DNA of 64,000 nucleotides. Origin: a bacterium. GTDB taxonomy: Bacteria; 4484-113; JAGGVC01. Below the pieces are notes generated by a model. It made no database searches and had not been told where the DNA came from. It saw nothing but the letters and a program-made list of their open reading frames with translations. Shown here in pieces: positions 1 through 9,449 of this stretch. Location of the stretch: contig JABRWB010000054.1 of the NCBI GenBank assembly GCA_039961635.1, positions 8,192-72,191 of the forward strand. Direction: 5' to 3'. A program made the translations under genes and the position numbers. Numbering within the stretch: the first letter of the stretch is position 1; each line of letters starts with the position of its first letter.

Positions 1-620
1 CGGGATTTTACTATGCAGAATTCATTTTCGATTTGTTGGTTTACCCGCTTCCGGAAGGGCTGCGGCTGAACTATTTCGGAGTGGCGGAAGCGTTTTTCAC
101 GGATGTCAAATTGGCCGCGGCCGCGGCGCTGATTGTATCCACGCCCGTGTTCCTGTTTCACGTATGGCGGTTCGTCGAGCCGGGGCTGAAGCGGCACGAA
201 AAAAGGATCATCCTGTCCACAGTGCCGTGGGCGATGTTCCTTTTCGTCGCCGGCGGCGTGTTCACATACTTCGCGGTTGCGCCGGCCGGGCTTAAAATCC
301 TTTTGGGATGGGGCGCCGACAGGTACGATCCCGTGCTGTCCGTCGGACGGTACACCAGCTTTCTAATCGGATTGTTGCTCGCCGGAGCGCTGCTTTTCGA
401 GCTGCCCGTCGTGCTTGTCGGACTTGCCAAACTCGGCTTCGTCACAAGAGCCAGCCTGATAAAGCATTCGCGCACCGCGGTTGTCCTGATTCTGATTCTG
501 GCAGCCGTGCTTACGCCTTCCCCCGACGCGTTCACGATGCTCGTCCTGTCCGGGCCGATTATTCTTTTATACTTCCTAAGCGTGCTTTTCGTGGGCTTTG
601 TGAAACCCGCCGGGGAATGA
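1..620 (+). CDS. tatC: Sec-independent protein translocase TatC, 5'-truncated
   Basis: TatC is the multispanning membrane receptor of the twin-arginine pathway, which exports folded proteins. The reading frame is open from base 3 at the window edge, so the true start lies upstream. What remains is about 206 residues, the C-terminal three quarters of a usual TatC of about 250. Family features visible are the segment FFTDVKLAAAAALIVSTPVF, then WRFVEPGLKRHEKR, which match the conserved FF..K and P.L...E+R blocks, followed by several hydrophobic helices. A Tat pathway fits this genome because ActB, encoded downstream, carries an N-terminal RRDFLRLMG Tat-like motif. The TTG at 33 is internal to the family alignment and is not a start. 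Confidence 0.93.
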   Translation, partial: GFYYAEFIFDLLVYPLPEGLRLNYFGVAEAFFTDVKLAAAAALIVSTPVFLFHVWRFVEPGLKRHEKRIILSTVPWAMFLFVAGGVFTYFAVAPAGLKILLGWGADRYDPVLSVGRYTSFLIGLLLAGALLFELPVVLVGLAKLGFVTRASLIKHSRTAVVLILILAAVLTPSPDAFTMLVLSGPIILLYFLSVLFVGFVKPAGE

Positions 621-781
621 TTCGGGTTGCTGGAACAAGAGCACTTTTGTCACGTCATATAGTTTGCGCGATGTTATCGGCGTCGCGCGGGTAGTAATCT
701 AGGCGGAACGCCGATTTAACGGCATTCCGCGGACCGAAAGGACCGCGGACGCGGATTCGGCGGCTTCGCGGGGAGCAAGGA

Positions 782-1513
782 ATGCGCAAAGTACCAATTG
801 TTGCTTTGTTTTTGATGGTTTTTGCCTTCGCCGCGCCGGGTTGGGCGGCGTCCACAGGCGAAATCACGCTCACGCTCGACTTTTCGGGTCTGTCGTCGCA
901 TATGACCAAGCTTTTCGGGATGATGGGAGCGGCGCCGCCGCCGGAAGCGGATTCCGGCCGGCCCATCGCGGTCACGTTCAACGGCCATATCTTCATCCAA
1001 GGCGACAACCTGCGCATAGCGTTGGCCGATCCGACGGGCGCGTCCGCGGGCGCGGTTCCGGCGATCGAGATAATGGTCAACAAAAGCGACAACAAGCTGT
1101 ACTTTTACTATCCCGACACGCTAAATGGGGTCGCCGTCGACCTAGGCCAGGCGGAGAGCTCCGGGCTGGCGGAAAGCGGCGCGCTTACCGGCAACCGCAA
1201 TTACCGCGACCTGCTTGGAAACGTGAACGCCAAGTCCGTGGGCAAAGAAACCATCCTCGGCCACGAATCCACCGGATACGCGTTCAAAATCGCGCGGGAA
1301 GGCGGCCGGACGGTAATGGTGGATATGTGGGTGGCGGACGATCTGGGATTCCCGATCGCGGTCCGCACGCGGTCGGATATGTTCAACATGACCTGGGAAG
1401 TGAAAAACCTGAAAACGACGCCCGACAAAGGCGTCGGATTTTTCCGCCCGCCCCAGGATGCCGCGTTAAGGCAGGATTCCGCAGCGTCCATTTTGGGGAT
1501 GGCGGGCATGTGA
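782..1513 (+). CDS. Secreted protein of unknown function, possibly LolA/DUF4412-like
   Basis: A 243-residue protein with a clear signal peptide (charged MRK, hydrophobic core, AxA-type site near PGWAAS). The mature part is beta-rich, with blocks such as EIMVNKSDNKLYFYYPD and GHESTGYAFKIAREG. The order 'molecule in a test state, linked to a modification, then a marker of conversion' resembles LolA-fold or DUF4412 periplasmic proteins, but I cannot assign the family firmly. The ATG follows a GGGGAGCAAGG ribosome site. The gene stands alone, 161 bp after tatC and 18 bp before the sigma-factor gene, so it may be cotranscribed with the latter. No catalytic motif was seen. Confidence 0.75.
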   Translation: MRKVPIVALFLMVFAFAAPGWAASTGEITLTLDFSGLSSHMTKLFGMMGAAPPPEADSGRPIAVTFNGHIFIQGDNLRIALADPTGASAGAVPAIEIMVNKSDNKLYFYYPDTLNGVAVDLGQAESSGLAESGALTGNRNYRDLLGNVNAKSVGKETILGHESTGYAFKIAREGGRTVMVDMWVADDLGFPIAVRTRSDMFNMTWEVKNLKTTPDKGVGFFRPPQDAALRQDSAASILGMAGM

Positions 1514-1531
1514 CGGAAACGGGGGCGGGGG

Positions 1532-2440
1532 TTGGAGGAATTGAACGACAGAAATTCCGGCGAAGTGCGGGACAAGGACGAAGCCGTCCTTGAGAACGCT
1601 CTGCTTCAGTACCTGAATTACATCAGCTCGATCAACCTCCTCACAAAAGACGAGGAATACCGTTATCTGAACATCTATCACAGTCCGGACAGCACCGAAG
1701 AGGAAAAGCTGGCCGCGCGCGAAGCGCTGATAAACGCGAACTTGAGGCTGGTCGTAAGCATCGCCAAGCGCTACCGGATGCTCAACGTGCCGATGACGGA
1801 TTTGATAGGCGAAGGCAATCTGGGGCTTATCCGCGCCATCGAAAAATTCGACACTAGCACCGGCTTCAAGTTTTCCACCTATGCCACTTGGTGGATCAAG
1901 CAGCGCATACTGCGTTACATAACAAAGAATCAAAGCCAAATACGCGTACCGGAACATGTGCTGGACATAATGCGCAAGCTGAACCGTGCGACGTACGACT
2001 TTCGCGCAAAGTATCAGAGGGAACCTACCACCGCCGAGCTTTCCGCTGCGTCCGGTTTTTCGCCCGAAGACATAGAGAAATACACGAACCTCGTTCCGTA
2101 CGTTCAAAGTCTCGACTCCGGATTCGAGTACAGCGACGGCGGCCAGGGCGACGACCAGCGCGACCTTAAGGAGCGCGTCTCTTCCGGAGAAGACCTGTTC
2201 TCGGATGCGATGACCGCGCTTGAAGTGAAGGCGCTGCTCGACCGGCTTGAGCCGAAGGAGCGCCACGTCGTGATGCGCCGGTACGGACTGGAGCCGAGCG
2301 GCGAAAAGAGCCACGGGCCGGTTTTCACGCTGGAGCAGATCGGCGGGGAGCTGCATATGAGCAGGGAGCGCATCCGCCAGATCGAAGCCAAAGCGATACG
2401 CAAACTCAAGCAATACGCGAGGCAGATAAAGCGGTATTGA
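1532..2440 (+). CDS. RNA polymerase sigma-70 family factor (compact group 2 type)
   Basis: A 302-residue sigma factor that would direct RNA polymerase to promoters. Region 1.2 lies near residues 15-45. Region 2 follows at about 55-130, with [11 protein letters not shown], the [18 protein letters not shown] core-binding block and [13 protein letters not shown] for the -10 element. Region 3 is at about 135-205. Region 4 is at about 225-300, with [21 protein letters not shown] forming the helix-turn-helix for the -35 element. It lacks the long region 1.1 and the non-conserved insert of a primary RpoD, so it is more like an RpoS/SigB-style alternative factor. The start is TTG at 1532, behind a G-rich stretch; a second TTG at 1541 is also possible. 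Target genes cannot be told from the sequence. Confidence 0.9.
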   Translation: MEELNDRNSGEVRDKDEAVLENALLQYLNYISSINLLTKDEEYRYLNIYHSPDSTEEEKLAAREALINANLRLVVSIAKRYRMLNVPMTDLIGEGNLGLIRAIEKFDTSTGFKFSTYATWWIKQRILRYITKNQSQIRVPEHVLDIMRKLNRATYDFRAKYQREPTTAELSAASGFSPEDIEKYTNLVPYVQSLDSGFEYSDGGQGDDQRDLKERVSSGEDLFSDAMTALEVKALLDRLEPKERHVVMRRYGLEPSGEKSHGPVFTLEQIGGELHMSRERIRQIEAKAIRKLKQYARQIKRY

Positions 2441-2507
2441 TTGCGGCGGATTGTGGGATAATGCAGCGGCTGTTGTTTTTCGCGCCCGGCGCGCAAAGGG
2501 AGTAAAC

Positions 2508-3824
2508 GTGACTTCAACCGCCGCGAGGCGACATTTCGTGGACGTGATCGCGATCGGCTTCGGCGCGACCGCGGCAATGTGGGCGGCCGGATATCTCTGC
2601 AGGCTGCCGGCCGTGATGGCGCCTGCGTGGTTGCTTTTCGCGATTTTCGTTGTATGCATCTTCGCGGGCGGCTATGCCGCGGGCGCGTGCGCGGGGCGCG
2701 GGATTTGGGGAGGCGCGGCATGCGGCGCGGTGACAGCTCTCTTCAACCTGCTCATAATCGGCAGCCTGATTTCCGATGCCGATACGTCCGGTCTCGCGCC
2801 CTCCGCGCTAATCTGGATTCCCGGCTCGATCTTGGCGGGGGCGGCAATCGCGGCCATCGGTGCGACGGCCGCATCCCGCAAGGCGCGCACGGCGGCGCAA
2901 CGCGACGCGCGAAGCTGGACCGGCGCGTTCGCGAAAGCTCTTGCGGGAGCGACGTTTTTGCTGATCACGATGGGCGGCGCGGTCACCTCCGCGGACGCGG
3001 GTCTGGCCGTCCCCGACTGGCCCAGTTCGTTCGCGTACAACATGTTCCTCTTCCCGCTGTCGCGAATGACAGGCGGGATTTATTTCGAGCATGCGCACCG
3101 GCTTGCAGGCATGCTTGTGGGGCTCGGCTCGATTGTGCTTTTCGCTTTAGTTTTGATTTACGAGCGGCGCGTCTGGATTAAATGGCTTTCGCTCGCGACG
3201 TTTCTGCTCATTTCGGCGCAAGGTTTGTTGGGCGGGCTGCGCGTAATCGAAGGTATGGAACCCGGAGCGGCGGCCAAGTCCGCCGCGGAGCGCGCCGACG
3301 TCTGGATGGCGCTGGGACATGGAATCCTGGGCCAGCTTATCTTTGGACTTGTCGTGGCGCTTGCGGTTTTCCTTTCGGATGCGTGGCTGAACCAAGGCCT
3401 GAAAACAGCGGCGCGTTCCGCGCGCGCGGATCGCGCGATCACCGGCTGGCTCATTCCGCTGGTAATTCTTCAAATCGCGTTCGGCGCCGTATTACGCCAT
3501 GTCGCGGGCGGTCTGCACATTCATATCACTGTTGCCGTGATCGTCGCCGTCGTCGCGGTCATGGCAGGCGTCCGCGCATGGGGGATATACAAGGATTCGC
3601 CGATCCTGCAAAAATCCGGCCTGGCGCTTGCGCACACGCTCGGATTGCAGCTTCTGCTTGGAATCGCGGCGCTGATTTTCACCGCGGACATCCCCGGCAG
3701 CGCGTTCATCGACGGCGGCAGAATTATCGTGCCGACAATCCACCAGGCGGTCGGCGCGCTCCTTTTGGCGCTTTCGGTGAACCTCGCGCTTTGGACGCGC
3801 AGGCTTCTTGCCGATCCGTCATAA
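2508..3824 (+). CDS. ctaA: Heme A synthase (COX15/CtaA family) with an extra N-terminal membrane domain
   Basis: CtaA oxidises the C8 methyl of heme O to a formyl group, making the heme A needed by the caa3 oxidase encoded at 57-61 kb. The GTG at 2508 has a good AAAGGGAGT site 5 bases upstream, giving 438 aa; an upstream TTG at 2451 has none. The CtaA core begins near residue 140, with ITMGGAVTSADAGLAVPDWP and the haem-ligand block EHAHR near residue 195. Further histidines lie in LGHGILGQL, LRHVAGGLHIH and TIHQAVGAL, as in the family. Residues 1-135 form an additional region with about four membrane helices, not part of ordinary CtaA. No CxxxxxxxC pair of the Bacillus type is evident. The gene lies 67 bp after the sigma gene. 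Confidence 0.9.
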   Translation: MTSTAARRHFVDVIAIGFGATAAMWAAGYLCRLPAVMAPAWLLFAIFVVCIFAGGYAAGACAGRGIWGGAACGAVTALFNLLIIGSLISDADTSGLAPSALIWIPGSILAGAAIAAIGATAASRKARTAAQRDARSWTGAFAKALAGATFLLITMGGAVTSADAGLAVPDWPSSFAYNMFLFPLSRMTGGIYFEHAHRLAGMLVGLGSIVLFALVLIYERRVWIKWLSLATFLLISAQGLLGGLRVIEGMEPGAAAKSAAERADVWMALGHGILGQLIFGLVVALAVFLSDAWLNQGLKTAARSARADRAITGWLIPLVILQIAFGAVLRHVAGGLHIHITVAVIVAVVAVMAGVRAWGIYKDSPILQKSGLALAHTLGLQLLLGIAALIFTADIPGSAFIDGGRIIVPTIHQAVGALLLALSVNLALWTRRLLADPS

Positions 3825-3910
3825 CACAAACCTGGCCCGCGCCAAACGAAAACTTAATACGTCCTGCACAAAATGGAAATCCCATCTCCGTTTTGAAAGA
3901 GGGCATACGA

Positions 3911-4597
3911 ATGGCCAAAAAACAAATCCTTGTCGTGGACGACGAGGAAGACATTCTCGAGCTGGTGCGATACAATCTCGTCAAAGAGGGATACGCGGTG
4001 CAATGCCTAAAATCCGCGGAAAGCGCGCTGTCATACGCGCGCGCCAATCATCCCGACCTGATTTTGCTCGACATAATGCTGCCCGGAATGAACGGCCTGG
4101 ACGCATGCCGGGCGCTGAAAAGCGATCCCTCAACAGCGAAAATACCGGTGATAATGCTCTCCGCCAAGGGCGAGGAGGCCGACATCGTGGCCGGACTTGA
4201 ACTCGGCGCGGAGGATTACATCACGAAACCGTTTTCGCCGCGCGTGCTTGTCGCGCGGCTGCGCGCGGCGTTCAGGCGGCGCCTGATGGAGGCCGAAGGA
4301 GCGGACAAAGTGATTAAAATCCACGGATTGGTCATTCATCCGGGCCGCCGCGAGGTCGCCGCCGGCGACCGGAAATTCGACCTCACCTTCAGCGAGTTCG
4401 GCATCCTGCACTTCCTCGCCTCCCGTCCCGGCTGGGTGTTCACGCGCTACCAGATAACCGACGCTGTGCGCGGCGACGAGTACGCGGTCACCGACCGCTC
4501 GGTTGACGTGCACATCGCAGGATTGCGAAAGAAACTCGGCGAATACGGAAACCTCATCGAAACCGTGCGCGGCGTAGGATACCGCTTCAAGGAATGA
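3911..4597 (+). CDS. phoB: PhoB-type response regulator
   Basis: A 228-residue OmpR/PhoB-family regulator. The receiver domain (1-120) has the acidic pair D10-D11, phospho-acceptor D54 in LILLDIMLPGMNG, and the conserved TKPF lysine. The winged-helix domain (about 130-228) ends in SVDVHIAGLRKKL and ETVRGVGYRFKE, which are typical DNA-binding elements. It is expected to switch on the pst genes when phosphate is scarce. The ATG at 3911 has an AAAGAGGG site 7 bases upstream. Its last codons overlap phoR by 4 bp (ATGA), so the pair is translationally coupled. The neighbouring pst operon supports the PhoB name over other OmpR-type regulators. Confidence 0.93.
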   Translation: MAKKQILVVDDEEDILELVRYNLVKEGYAVQCLKSAESALSYARANHPDLILLDIMLPGMNGLDACRALKSDPSTAKIPVIMLSAKGEEADIVAGLELGAEDYITKPFSPRVLVARLRAAFRRRLMEAEGADKVIKIHGLVIHPGRREVAAGDRKFDLTFSEFGILHFLASRPGWVFTRYQITDAVRGDEYAVTDRSVDVHIAGLRKKLGEYGNLIETVRGVGYRFKE

Positions 4598-6390
4598 CCG
4601 TGCGAAAAAAGAAGCGCCTTCTGCGGCATCTTGTCACCTTTTATTTTGTCGTGATCGCCGCGTCGGTCGCCGCGCTGTCGCTGTCCTACTCCGGAACTTA
4701 CCGCAAGGCCTATCTAAGCAGCCTTTCGTCTTTCCTGGAGGAGCGGGCGCGGTTCGTCGAGGCCGAAATAGAGGGCGAGGGCGGCTTCTGGGACGAGCCG
4801 TCGCACGTAGACGCTTTGTGCAAGCGGCTGGGCGAGCTTACGGTTTCGCGGATAACGGTGATTGACAAGAACGGAAAGGTGATGGGCGATTCCGACGCGG
4901 ATCCCGAAACGATGGACAATCACTCGCTTCGGCCGGAGGTGTCGGCCGCGCTTGCTGGCGGCACAGGTAGCTCGGAACGGTTTTCGCGAACCATCGCCGA
5001 GGAAATGCTGTACGTCGCGATTCCGCACGAAGAACGCGGCGAAGTGCGGGCGGTCGTGCGCGTCGGGATGCCCGTGACCGCGATTACCCGGACTCTTGGC
5101 GCTTTGAACCGCAACTTGCTTGCAGCCGGCGCGATTGTGGCGCTGCTTGCCGCTGCGGCAGGGCTTGTATTCTCGCGCCGCACGGCCGCAATCATTCAGG
5201 AAATGCGGGACGGCGCGGCGCGAATCGCGGAAGGCGACCTTACGCACCGCGTCGCCGTGCCGGACGTGCTGGAACTCGCATCCCTGGCGGACGCGGTCAA
5301 CAGTTTGGCGGAAGAGCTTGGCGCGAGGCTTGCAAAGGTTTCGGAGCAAAAAGCGGAGCTCGAAGCGGTGATGTCGGGGATGAGCGAAGGGGTAATCGCG
5401 GTGGACGGGTCGGAAAAGATCATCCGCATAAACGCGGCCGCTGCCGGACTTGCCGGAATCGATCCTGCATCCGCAGCCGGAAAATCCGTCCCGGAAGCGA
5501 TCAGAATAACCGCGATCCAGAAATTCATTTCGCGCGCGCTGGGCGCGCGAACCGCGATCGAGGAAGAGTTTACGCTGTACGATGGGCGGGAAAGGCATTT
5601 CAGCGCGCACGGCTCGCCGCTTCACTTAGCGGGCGGCGCGCATTCCGGAGCAGTGGTTGTGCTCACCGAAATCACGCGGCTTAAAGAGATGGAGAAAGTT
5701 CGCAAGGATTTCGTCGCGAACGTTTCGCATGAGCTCGGGACGCCAATAACGGCGATAAAAGGATTCATCGAGACGCTGCGGGAAGGCGCGATCGAAGATC
5801 CCGAGGCCGCGTCGCGATTCCTGAAAATAATGGAAAGGCAGGCGGAGAGACTGCATTTGATATCCGACGACCTGCTGAAGCTCGCACGCATCGAGCAGCA
5901 GGCCGACGAAGGGCGGATTGCACTTTCCAAAATTAAGATTCGCGATATTCTGGAAGACGCCAAAGATTCCTGTGCCGCGCTGTCGTCGGAAAAGGGCATA
6001 CCCATTGTCATCAAGTCCGACGAAGAAATCGAAATCGAAGCGAACGCGCCGATGCTTGTTCAGGCGGTTGTGAACTTGATCGACAACGCGCTCAAATACT
6101 CGGGCGCGTCCGAGCCTATCGTCGTATCCGCAACACGCATCCGCGATTGGATCGAGTTGTCGGTTGCCGATAAGGGCTCGGGAATATCGAAGGAACACCT
6201 GCCGAGGCTGTTCGAGCGATTTTACCGGGTAGACCGCGCCCGCAGCAGGGAATCGGGCGGAACCGGTCTGGGGCTGGCGATTGTCAAGCATGTCGCGCTT
6301 GCCCACGACGGAATTGCGGAGGTTGAAAGCGAGCTTGGAAAGGGAAGCAAATTCACGATAAAGCTGCCCGCAAGCCGAACGAAAAATTAA
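4594..6390 (+). CDS. phoR: PhoR-type membrane sensor histidine kinase
   Basis: A 598-residue kinase partner of phoB. TM1 is at about 11-31, followed by an extracytoplasmic sensor region of about 140 residues, TM2 at about 174-192, HAMP, a PAS domain starting near LEAVMSGMSEGVIAVDG, HisKA with H379, and a HATPase with N box NLIDNALKYS, G1 DKGSGISKEH and G2 GTGLGLAIVKH. The long extracytoplasmic domain is like Bacillus PhoR rather than E. coli PhoR, which has almost none. The H box reads HELGTP instead of the usual HELRTP. In E. coli-type systems PhoR is held off by PstSCAB and PhoU, all encoded directly downstream here. Confidence 0.92.
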   Translation: MTVRKKKRLLRHLVTFYFVVIAASVAALSLSYSGTYRKAYLSSLSSFLEERARFVEAEIEGEGGFWDEPSHVDALCKRLGELTVSRITVIDKNGKVMGDSDADPETMDNHSLRPEVSAALAGGTGSSERFSRTIAEEMLYVAIPHEERGEVRAVVRVGMPVTAITRTLGALNRNLLAAGAIVALLAAAAGLVFSRRTAAIIQEMRDGAARIAEGDLTHRVAVPDVLELASLADAVNSLAEELGARLAKVSEQKAELEAVMSGMSEGVIAVDGSEKIIRINAAAAGLAGIDPASAAGKSVPEAIRITAIQKFISRALGARTAIEEEFTLYDGRERHFSAHGSPLHLAGGAHSGAVVVLTEITRLKEMEKVRKDFVANVSHELGTPITAIKGFIETLREGAIEDPEAASRFLKIMERQAERLHLISDDLLKLARIEQQADEGRIALSKIKIRDILEDAKDSCAALSSEKGIPIVIKSDEEIEIEANAPMLVQAVVNLIDNALKYSGASEPIVVSATRIRDWIELSVADKGSGISKEHLPRLFERFYRVDRARSRESGGTGLGLAIVKHVALAHDGIAEVESELGKGSKFTIKLPASRTKN

Positions 6391-6406
6391 TCTATGCGAT
6401 ACGCCG

Positions 6407-6424
6407 TCTTAATTTGTTCTTAAC
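6407..6424 (+). promoter_or_regulatory. PHO-box-like direct repeat before pstS
   Basis: Two 7-base copies, TCTTAAT (6407-6413) and TCTTAAC (6418-6424), start 11 bases apart with a TTGT spacer. PhoB/PhoP boxes consist of 6-7 base direct repeats with an 11-base period, and the Bacillus half-site is TTAACA-like. The position, 63 bp before the pstS start and just after the phoR stop, fits a PhoB site driving pstSCAB-phoU. A binding assignment is inference. Confidence 0.5.
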
Positions 6425-6486
6425 ACAGCGCTTGTTTCATGCGGCCGGCGCGAGCGGCATCGGATCGCGGCGCCGGAGGAAATCAG

Positions 6487-7572
6487 ATGAAGGAATTCAG
6501 GCATTTCATTTCGCCTGCCGTTTTAATGTTTGGGCTGTTTGTTTCGGTTTTATCGGGCTGTCCGAGTTCGTCGGGCGGCGGCGACGAATCGGCGGATATG
6601 AAATCCGGCGGCTCGCAACCGGCCGCTACGGGAAGTTCGGAGACGCTCGATATTTCGGGTAAGGTCACGGCCGACGGCTCAAGCACCGTATATCCCATAA
6701 CCGAGGCGGTCGCCGAGGAGTTCCGCTCGAAGGCGCCAAATGTGCAGGTGACGGTCGGAATCAGCGGCACGGGCGGAGGATTCAAGAGATTCTGCGCGGG
6801 CGAAACCGACCTGCAGAACGCTTCCCGCCCGATCAAACCGGAGGAGGACGCCAAGGCCAAGGAAGCAGGCGTCGAGTATATCGAGCTGCCGGTCGCGTAC
6901 GACGGATTGTCCGTCATCGTCAATCCCAAGAACGACTTCGTAGACCACCTGACCGTGGATGAGCTGAAAGCAATTTGGGGGCCGGGCAGCACAATCAAGA
7001 ACTGGAAAGAAGTCCGCAAGGGATTCCCCGATTCGCCCCTGCATCTGTTCGGCCCCGGTACCGACAGCGGCACCTTCGACTATTTCACCGAAGTGATCAA
7101 CGGCAAGGCCAAGGAAAGCCGCCCGGACTACACGGCGAGCGAGGACGACAACGTGCTTGTTCAGGGGGTCGCGGGCGACGTGGGCGCGCTTGGATATTTC
7201 GGATTCGCGTACTACGAGGAAAACGCGGACAAGCTGAAGCTGGTTCCGGTGGACGGCGGCTCCGGGCCGGTCACACCTTCAAAGGAAACCGTGATGGACG
7301 GCACTTACAAGCCGTTATCCAGGCCGTTGTTCGTTTACGTAAACGTCGCGAGCCTGGACAAGCCGGAAGTCAAGGAGTTTGTCCAATTCTACCTGACGAA
7401 CGCGAAGGAGCTGGTTTCGGACGTGGGATACATCCCGCTGCCCGACGCGATTTACGCGGCGGCCGCGCAGCGGCTTGCTTCCAGAACAACCGGCACCGTA
7501 TACACGCAAGGCGAAGGCGGAGGCAAGTCACTCGCCGAGCTTTACGGAGTGGCGGGCCAAAACAAATCGTAG
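6487..7572 (+). CDS. pstS: Phosphate ABC transporter substrate-binding lipoprotein PstS
   Basis: The periplasmic phosphate receptor of the high-affinity Pst importer; 361 aa. The ATG at 6487 has a strong GGAGGAAA site; an in-frame ATG at 6439 would add 16 residues without a site. The signal peptide ends in the lipobox VLSGC (C25), so the protein is a lipoprotein. Phosphate-binding blocks are visible: GSSTVYPI near the N-terminus, [12 protein letters not shown], and [12 protein letters not shown]. It heads the operon behind a PHO-box-like repeat, and a stem-loop separates it from pstC, as is common where the binding protein is made in excess over the membrane parts. Confidence 0.95.
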   Translation: MKEFRHFISPAVLMFGLFVSVLSGCPSSSGGGDESADMKSGGSQPAATGSSETLDISGKVTADGSSTVYPITEAVAEEFRSKAPNVQVTVGISGTGGGFKRFCAGETDLQNASRPIKPEEDAKAKEAGVEYIELPVAYDGLSVIVNPKNDFVDHLTVDELKAIWGPGSTIKNWKEVRKGFPDSPLHLFGPGTDSGTFDYFTEVINGKAKESRPDYTASEDDNVLVQGVAGDVGALGYFGFAYYEENADKLKLVPVDGGSGPVTPSKETVMDGTYKPLSRPLFVYVNVASLDKPEVKEFVQFYLTNAKELVSDVGYIPLPDAIYAAAAQRLASRTTGTVYTQGEGGGKSLAELYGVAGQNKS

Positions 7573-7578
7573 GGGAGC

Positions 7579-7620
7579 GGTTTGCCCGCTCGCGCGCATA
7601 AAGATGGGCGGGGGCAAACC
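7579..7620 (+). repeat. Inverted repeat between pstS and pstC
   Basis: GGTTTGCCC at 7579-7587 is the perfect reverse complement of GGGCAAACC at 7612-7620, with a 24-base loop that is itself GC-rich. No T-run follows, so it is not a simple terminator. Such stem-loops between a binding-protein gene and its permease genes often stabilise the upstream mRNA or cause partial termination; that role is inferred here. Confidence 0.55.
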
Positions 7621-7661
7621 CCGCCAGTACATTTAATTTCAACCTTGCGCCAACGAAGGAA

Positions 7662-8585
7662 ATGAAATTGGACAAGTCCGTCGCGGCATCGCTTTCGAAA
7701 CGGGGACATGCGAGACTAAAGGAATGGTTGATCCAGGCCGTCCTGTTCCTGTGCGCGCTTTTGTCCGTAGCGACAACCGCCGGAATAATCCTCGTGATGG
7801 CGGACGAGACATTCCAATTTTTCCGCGAAGTGCGGATTGCCGAGTTCCTGTTCGGCACAGAGTGGCATCCGCTGTTCGCCCCCGCCAAGTTCGGCGTGCT
7901 GCCACTGGTCAACGGCACATTGCTTGTCGGCGTCGGCGCGGGGATATTCGCGATGCCCATCGGGCTGTTCACCGCGATTTACCTGTCGGAATACGCGACA
8001 TCAAAGATTAGAAGCTGGCTCAAGCCGGTGCTCGAAATCCTCGCGGGCGTACCGACCGTCGTGTACGGATACTTCGCGCTCACTTGGGTAACGCCCGCGC
8101 TGCAAAAAATAATCCCCTCGACCGAAGTTTTCAACGCGGCGAGCGCCGCGATCGTAGTCGGGATAATGATCCTGCCCACCGTCGCTTCGCTTTGCGACGA
8201 CGCGTTCCACGCGGTGCCGCGTTCGCTTCGCGAGGCCGGTTACGGCCTGGGCGCGACCAAATTCGAAGTTTCTCTCGGAATAGTCCTTCCCGCGGGGCTT
8301 TCGGGCGTGCTCGCGAGCTTCGTCCTCGCGTTCTCGCGCGCGATTGGCGAGACGATGGCGGTCGTAATGGCCGCGGGCGCGACGCCGAAGATGACGCTCA
8401 ATCCGTTCGAGTCCATCCAGACGATGACCGCGTACATCGTGCAAATCAGTCTGGGCGACACGCCCGCGGGCACCATCGAATACAAAACGCTGTTCGCGGT
8501 CGGAATGCTTTTGTTTCTGATGACGCTCGCCATGAACCTGGTCGCGAACTGGATATTCCGCAGGTTCCGGGAGGTGTACGACTAG
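7662..8585 (+). CDS. pstC: Phosphate ABC transporter permease PstC
   Basis: The first of two inner-membrane permeases of the Pst importer; 307 aa with six predicted helices. The cytoplasmic EAA loop that docks the ATPase is seen around [20 protein letters not shown], followed by [17 protein letters not shown], both typical of PstC. Start choice: the GAAGGA site ends 1 base before ATG 7662, but sits 7 bases before TTG 7668, so the true start may be TTG 7668, two residues shorter. It ends immediately before pstA, whose ATG follows the stop codon directly. Confidence 0.94.
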   Translation: MKLDKSVAASLSKRGHARLKEWLIQAVLFLCALLSVATTAGIILVMADETFQFFREVRIAEFLFGTEWHPLFAPAKFGVLPLVNGTLLVGVGAGIFAMPIGLFTAIYLSEYATSKIRSWLKPVLEILAGVPTVVYGYFALTWVTPALQKIIPSTEVFNAASAAIVVGIMILPTVASLCDDAFHAVPRSLREAGYGLGATKFEVSLGIVLPAGLSGVLASFVLAFSRAIGETMAVVMAAGATPKMTLNPFESIQTMTAYIVQISLGDTPAGTIEYKTLFAVGMLLFLMTLAMNLVANWIFRRFREVYD

Positions 8586-9449
8586 ATGCTGCGCGACAAC
8601 ATCGCCAGGCGGCGGATGATCGGCGCGATTTTGCACGGGCTGTTCCTGGCCTGTACGCTGGCGGGCGTGATTTTTCTCGTGATTTTGCTGTGGCAGGCGA
8701 CCGCGCCGGGATGGAGCCACCTGAACTGGGATTTCCTGAACAACTTCCCTTCGCGCAGGCCGTCGCAGGCCGGAATCAAAGCCGCGCTCGCGGGCTCGCT
8801 TTACATGATCGCGATCACGATTTTGCTTTCGGTTCCCATCGGAGTCGCAGCCGCTATTTATCTCGAGGAATACCAGAAGAAGGGCTTCGTCAACACGCTG
8901 ATAGAAATAAACATCGCAAATCTGGCGGGCGTGCCGTCCATTATATACGGACTGCTGGGGCTCGGACTTTTCGTTCGCTGGATGGCGCTCGACCGCAGCG
9001 TGATTTCCGGCGCGCTGACCATGACCATCCTCGTGCTTCCCGTGATCATCATCGCGGCGCGCGAGGCGCTGCGCGCGGTGCCGGATTCGCTGCGCCAGGC
9101 CGCGTTCGCGCTGGGCGCGACGCGATGGCAGACCGTGCAGCACCACGTGCTTCCCGCGGCGCTTCCCGGCATACTGACCGGCGTGATTCTTTCCATATCG
9201 CGCGCTCTGGGCGAAACCGCGCCGCTGATCACGATAGGCGCGCTGACTTACGTCGCGTTCGTTCCGACGAAGCTCACGGACGGGTTCACCGTCCTCCCGA
9301 TACAAATATTCAACTGGGCGTCGCGCCCGCAGAAGGAATTCCTGGAGGTCGCGTCCGCGGGTATCATCGTCCTTCTTGCGGTGCTGCTGTTGCTCAACTC
9401 GGTGGCGATACTCATCCGCCACAAGTTCGAAGGCGGCAAAAAATGGTAA
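8586..9449 (+). CDS. pstA: Phosphate ABC transporter permease PstA
   Basis: The second permease of the Pst importer; 287 aa, with six helices. Family blocks include [27 protein letters not shown] and the EAA loop [16 protein letters not shown], then [11 protein letters not shown]. It forms a heterodimer with PstC across the inner membrane. The ATG abuts the pstC stop codon with no gap, and the end overlaps pstB by 7 bp, so the three genes are coupled. Confidence 0.95.
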   Translation: MLRDNIARRRMIGAILHGLFLACTLAGVIFLVILLWQATAPGWSHLNWDFLNNFPSRRPSQAGIKAALAGSLYMIAITILLSVPIGVAAAIYLEEYQKKGFVNTLIEINIANLAGVPSIIYGLLGLGLFVRWMALDRSVISGALTMTILVLPVIIIAAREALRAVPDSLRQAAFALGATRWQTVQHHVLPAALPGILTGVILSISRALGETAPLITIGALTYVAFVPTKLTDGFTVLPIQIFNWASRPQKEFLEVASAGIIVLLAVLLLLNSVAILIRHKFEGGKKW

